Positions 61,387-64,000 of a stretch of DNA of 64,000 nucleotides are shown in pieces. A program made the translations under genes and the position numbers. Under the pieces are notes generated by a model that saw only the letters and a program-made list of their open reading frames with translations, was not told the DNA's origin and ran no database searches. Every line of letters begins with the position of its first letter. Position 1 is the stretch's first letter. This DNA comes from Rahnella laticis (GTDB taxonomy: Bacteria; Pseudomonadota; Gammaproteobacteria; Enterobacterales; Enterobacteriaceae). The stretch lies in assembly GCF_015644585.1 (NCBI RefSeq), contig NZ_JADOBI010000010.1, positions 62,001-126,000 of the forward strand, in the 5' to 3' direction.

Positions 61387-61500
61387 ATGAACAATTGCCA
61401 CGTTTTGTGCTCAGATGATCGACCAAACACCGTGCCATCAGGCAGCCCGCTGCCGTTGTTCTTCCGTGGTATTACCGTTTTACAGAAAGCCCCTCATTGA
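61387..61500 (+). CDS. pyrL: PyrL, pyrBI operon leader peptide
   Basis: The product is 37 residues from ATG 61387 behind GGGAGAACC, ending with TGA at 61498 in the middle of the attenuator loop. The message is pyrimidine-rich in the middle (codons for PLPLFFRGITVL), where RNA polymerase should pause when UTP is scarce. Sequence differs from E. coli PyrL (44 residues), but position and overlap with the terminator are the same. Translation close behind the polymerase prevents the terminator from forming. Confidence 0.88.
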   Translation: MNNCHVLCSDDRPNTVPSGSPLPLFFRGITVLQKAPH

Positions 61501-61513
61501 GGGGCTTTTTTTT
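61486..61513 (+). terminator. pyrBI attenuator
   Basis: AAAGCCCCTC-ATT-GAGGGGCTTT is a perfect 10-bp stem ending in a run of eight T residues; the pyrL stop codon lies within it. It is 69 bp before pyrB and controls read-through by UTP level. Confidence 0.94.
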
Positions 61514-61581
61514 GTCCGGAATTTAAGAACATCGGTTTTTGAGCGCATTTCTTTTAAGAACAAAGAAACAGGAGAATGACT

Positions 61582-62523
61582 ATGGCCAACCCGCTATATC
61601 AAAAAGACATCATTTCTATCAACGATCTCAGCCGCGAGGAGCTGGAGCTGGTGCTCGACACCGCGGCCAGCCTGAAAGCGGATCCGCAACCGGAATTGTT
61701 GAAACACAAAGTGATCGCCAGTTGTTTCTTCGAAGCCTCAACCCGTACGCGGCTGTCGTTTGAGACGTCTATGCATCGTCTCGGGGCTTCCGTCGTCGGT
61801 TTCTCTGACAGCAGCAATACGTCGCTCGGCAAAAAAGGCGAGACGCTGGCCGATACCATTTCGGTGATCAGCACTTACGTGGATGCCATCGTGATGCGCC
61901 ACCCGCAGGAAGGCGCGGCGCGTCTGGCGACGGAATTCTCCGGCGGCATTCCGGTTCTTAACGCCGGTGACGGCGCGAACCAGCACCCGACGCAAACCTT
62001 GCTGGATTTATTCACCATTCAGGAAACGCAGGGACGTCTTGATAACATCAAAATCGCGATGGTCGGCGACCTGAAATATGGCCGTACCGTTCACTCTCTG
62101 GCGCAGGCGCTGGCGAAGTTTAACGGCAACCGCTTCTACTTTATCGCCCCCGACGCGCTCGCTATGCCGGGCTATATTCTGGCGCTGCTGGAAGAGAAAG
62201 GCATCGAATACAGCCTGCACAGCAGCATCGATGAAGTCGTGCCGGAAATTGACATTCTGTACATGACCCGCGTACAGAAAGAGCGTCTGGACCCGTCTGA
62301 ATATGCCAACGTCAAAGCGCAGTTTGTCCTGCGTGCGGCGGATCTGAACGGCGCTCAGCCACACCTGAAAGTCCTGCACCCGCTGCCACGCATCGACGAA
62401 ATCACGCCGGATGTCGATAAAACGCCATACGCCTGGTATTTCCAGCAGGCCGGTAACGGGATTTTTGCGCGTCAGGCTCTGCTGGCGCTGGTGTTGAACG
62501 CAGATACTGCACAGTCAGCTTGA
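61582..62523 (+). CDS. pyrB: PyrB, aspartate carbamoyltransferase catalytic subunit
   Basis: The product is 313 residues from ATG 61582 (GGAG seven nt upstream); the ATG at 61576 is too close to the ribosome site. It begins [15 protein letters not shown] like E. coli PyrB and carries the carbamoyl-phosphate motif STRTR, the 80s-loop [10 protein letters not shown] and HPLPRIDEI. It catalyses the first committed step of pyrimidine synthesis. pyrI follows 13 bp downstream. Confidence 0.98.
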   Translation: MANPLYQKDIISINDLSREELELVLDTAASLKADPQPELLKHKVIASCFFEASTRTRLSFETSMHRLGASVVGFSDSSNTSLGKKGETLADTISVISTYVDAIVMRHPQEGAARLATEFSGGIPVLNAGDGANQHPTQTLLDLFTIQETQGRLDNIKIAMVGDLKYGRTVHSLAQALAKFNGNRFYFIAPDALAMPGYILALLEEKGIEYSLHSSIDEVVPEIDILYMTRVQKERLDPSEYANVKAQFVLRAADLNGAQPHLKVLHPLPRIDEITPDVDKTPYAWYFQQAGNGIFARQALLALVLNADTAQSA

Positions 62524-62536
62524 GGAGAAAACGATC

Positions 62537-63001
62537 ATGACTCACGACAATAAACTTCAGGTTGAAGCCATTAAATGTGGCACGGTGATCGACCATATTC
62601 CGGCGCAGGTCGGCTTTAAATTGCTGTCACTGTTTAAATTTACGCAGACAGAACAACGCGTTACCGTCGGCCTGAATTTGCCTTCCGGCGAGCTTGGCCG
62701 CAAAGACATTATCAAAATCGAAAACACCTTCCTGACCGACGAACAGGTTAATCAGCTGGCGGTCTATGCCCCGCGCGCCACGGTGAACCGCATCGATAAT
62801 TATGAAGTCGTGAAGAAGCTGATGCCGACTTTGCCGGACCGCATTATCGGGGTTTTACGCTGCCCGAACGGCAACTGCATCAGCCGTTTTGAACCGGTGG
62901 ATTCCAGCTTTGCGGTGAAACAGCGCGCAGATGGCGTTCATCTGAAATGCAAATACTGTGAGAAAGAGTTCGAACATCAGGTTGTGCTCAACAACGACTG
63001 A
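62537..63001 (+). CDS. pyrI: PyrI, aspartate carbamoyltransferase regulatory subunit
   Basis: The product is 154 residues (E. coli 153). The N-terminal allosteric domain begins [19 protein letters not shown]. The C-terminal zinc domain has CPNGNC and CKYCEKEF, the CX4C...CX2C ligands. PyrI binds CTP and ATP and assembles with PyrB into the c6r6 holoenzyme. Confidence 0.98.
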   Translation: MTHDNKLQVEAIKCGTVIDHIPAQVGFKLLSLFKFTQTEQRVTVGLNLPSGELGRKDIIKIENTFLTDEQVNQLAVYAPRATVNRIDNYEVVKKLMPTLPDRIIGVLRCPNGNCISRFEPVDSSFAVKQRADGVHLKCKYCEKEFEHQVVLNND

Positions 63002-63054
63002 GCAGGTATACTGGCGACCAGATTTTTACCCATAACCCAAAATCAGGAGACATT

Positions 63055-63441
63055 ATGTCCCGCGAAATCAGTACTGAAAACGCACCCGCCGCAATCGGTC
63101 CTTATGTTCAGGGCGTGGATCTGGGCAGCATGATCATCACTTCAGGTCAGATCCCTGTTGATCCTAAAACCGGTGCTGTGGCCGACGACATCGCCGCTCA
63201 GGCGCGTCAGTCTCTGGAAAACGTCCAGGCTATCGTTGAAGCCGCTGGCCTGAAAGTGTCAGACATCGTGAAAACGACCGTTTTCGTGAAAGATCTGAAC
63301 GACTTCGCCACCGTTAACGCCACGTATGAAGCTTTCTTCACCGAACACAAAGCGCCTTTCCCGGCCCGTTCATGCGTTGAAGTTGCCCGTCTGCCAAAAG
63401 ACGTGAAAATCGAAATCGAAGCCATCGCCGTCCGCCGTTAA
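63055..63441 (+). CDS. ridA: RidA, reactive enamine/imine deaminase
   Basis: The product is 128 residues with the YjgF/RidA signature. FPARSCVEVARLPKDVKIEIEAIAV at the C-terminus contains the catalytic Arg and Glu. RidA hydrolyses 2-aminoacrylate and related imines produced by PLP enzymes such as threonine dehydratase. It follows pyrI by 53 bp, as in E. coli, and ends with a strong terminator. Confidence 0.97.
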   Translation: MSREISTENAPAAIGPYVQGVDLGSMIITSGQIPVDPKTGAVADDIAAQARQSLENVQAIVEAAGLKVSDIVKTTVFVKDLNDFATVNATYEAFFTEHKAPFPARSCVEVARLPKDVKIEIEAIAVRR

Positions 63442-63465
63442 TCGCGTCAGCCGGACTTCGTACAG

Positions 63466-63490
63466 ACCAGCCTCCGGGCTGGTTTTTTTT
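63466..63490 (+). terminator. Terminator of ridA
   Basis: ACCAGCC / GGCTGGT stem with a 4-nt loop is followed by eight T residues. Confidence 0.93.
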
Positions 63491-63609
63491 CGCCTGTCCG
63501 TTACGGTTTCTTATGTTTTCCTGCCGCCGGTGGCGGTTGCTTCATCAGCGACCATACTTACGGTAACCCGATCATTTTTGCCCTCTTTTCACCCAATCCA
63601 AAATGTCAC

Positions 63610-63683
63610 CGCACCAAAACGGGGCAGTCCGGGCTCTTTTCCCCTGATTTTCAGCAGGTTTTGCACGCTGGCACACTTTATGC
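63610..63683 (+). promoter_or_regulatory. NtrC-like site and sigma-54-type promoter before the ATP-grasp gene
   Basis: TGGCACACTTTATGC at 63669-63683 matches the sigma-54 -24/-12 element (GG-N10-GC). Upstream, CGCACCAAAACGGGGCA at 63610-63626 keeps the NtrC half-site spacing GCAC-N7-GTGC with one mismatch. Together they suggest nitrogen-limitation control of the gene starting at 63742. The activator site is closer to the promoter than most NtrC sites. Confidence 0.5.
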
Positions 63684-63741
63684 CTGATCTTCATTGTTAT
63701 TGAACGATTCAATTGCGGCCTGTCCAGTTTGTGAGGTGATG

Positions 63742-64000
63742 ATGATCAAGATTGACCTTTCCGATTCACCCTTTTTTGATGAGATGTTAATGGCTGACGG
63801 GACGCACCGCAGCCATTATCAGGCCTACTGGCAATGGTTGCAGCAAGCCGATCAACAGGCGGTTCAGCGCAAAAAAGAGGAAGCGGCGCTGTTATTCCAC
63901 CGGGTGGGGATTACCTTTAATGTTTACGGCGAAGATGATGGCGCGGAGCGGCTGATCCCGTTTGACAGCGTTCCGCGGATCATCCCGGCCAGCGAATGGC
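63742..64000 (+). CDS. Circularly permuted type 2 ATP-grasp protein (N-terminus; cut by window edge)
   Basis: The frame starts at ATG 63742 (GAGG five nt upstream; an ATG at 63739 is too close) and runs off the right edge after about 86 residues. It shows FFDEMLMADGTHRSHYQAYW, LLFHRVGITFNVYG and the conserved RLIPFDSVPRIIPASEW, typical of COG2308 circularly permuted ATP-grasp proteins (DUF404/DUF407). These usually sit in an operon with an alpha-E domain protein and a transglutaminase-like protein and probably form peptide-like bonds. The partner genes would lie beyond the window. Confidence 0.85.
   Translation, partial: MIKIDLSDSPFFDEMLMADGTHRSHYQAYWQWLQQADQQAVQRKKEEAALLFHRVGITFNVYGEDDGAERLIPFDSVPRIIPASEW

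Overview
The window is an enterobacterial chromosome segment. The order pepA-holC-valS-yjgM, then rraB-argI-tabA-pyrLBI-ridA, and the tRNA-Leu(CAA) gene leuX near lptFG and ampH, match the E. coli neighbourhood almost gene for gene, and the proteins are close to the E. coli ones as I remember them. The maltose operon beside leuX, an ERIC element and an ATP-grasp gene after ridA suggest a Serratia/Rahnella/Yersinia-type genus rather than Escherichia. That genus guess is inference.

Layout. (1) 1-5021: divergent maltose regulon (malK cut by the left edge; malEFG) with MalT-like boxes, an intercistronic hairpin, an ERIC repeat and a terminator. (2) about 5.0-13.75 kb: a restriction island beside the 3' end of leuX. 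It holds a type I system (hsdM, hsdS, hsdR) and a frameshifted HrgA-like gene (HARE-HTH plus PD-(D/E)XK-like motif). (3) 13.8-23.4 kb: core genes leuX, ampH, lptG, lptF, pepA, holC, valS, yjgM. (4) 23.4-27.4 kb: a beta-glucoside module (RpiR-type regulator, PTS EIIBC, GH1 6-phospho-beta-glucosidase). (5) 27.4-57.1 kb: a type VI secretion (T6SS) island. A leftward arm carries hcp, vgrG, a DUF2169 adaptor, a DUF4150/PAAR-like toxin, its probable immunity gene and a ruined second immunity gene. A rightward arm carries tssB, C, E, F, G, tagH, tssJ, K, L, H, vasI, tssA, tssM, vasL and a second hcp. Beyond these lie a DUF4225 protein with a small membrane partner and three unassigned envelope genes. 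(6) 57.1-64 kb: core genes rraB, argI, a GH13_18 sugar phosphorylase, tabA, pyrLBI, ridA and the start of an ATP-grasp gene with an NtrC/sigma-54-like promoter.

How they work together. The T6SS genes encode a sheath (TssBC), baseplate (TssEFGK), membrane complex (TssJLM), recycling ATPase (ClpV), tube and spike (Hcp/VgrG) and a loaded effector. tssG carries a one-base frameshift, so the apparatus may be non-functional in this isolate unless that is a sequence error. One immunity gene has both a frameshift and an internal amber codon, which makes it a real pseudogene. Both accessory regions are inserted between genes that are neighbours, or nearly so, in E. coli. The accessory intergenic stretches are visibly more AT-rich than the core.

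The most interesting targets are the unassigned genes at the right end of the T6SS island (53.5-57.1 kb), the DUF4150 effector with two generations of immunity gene, the type I RM plus HrgA pairing, and recurring perfect hairpins between genes of unequal expected dosage.
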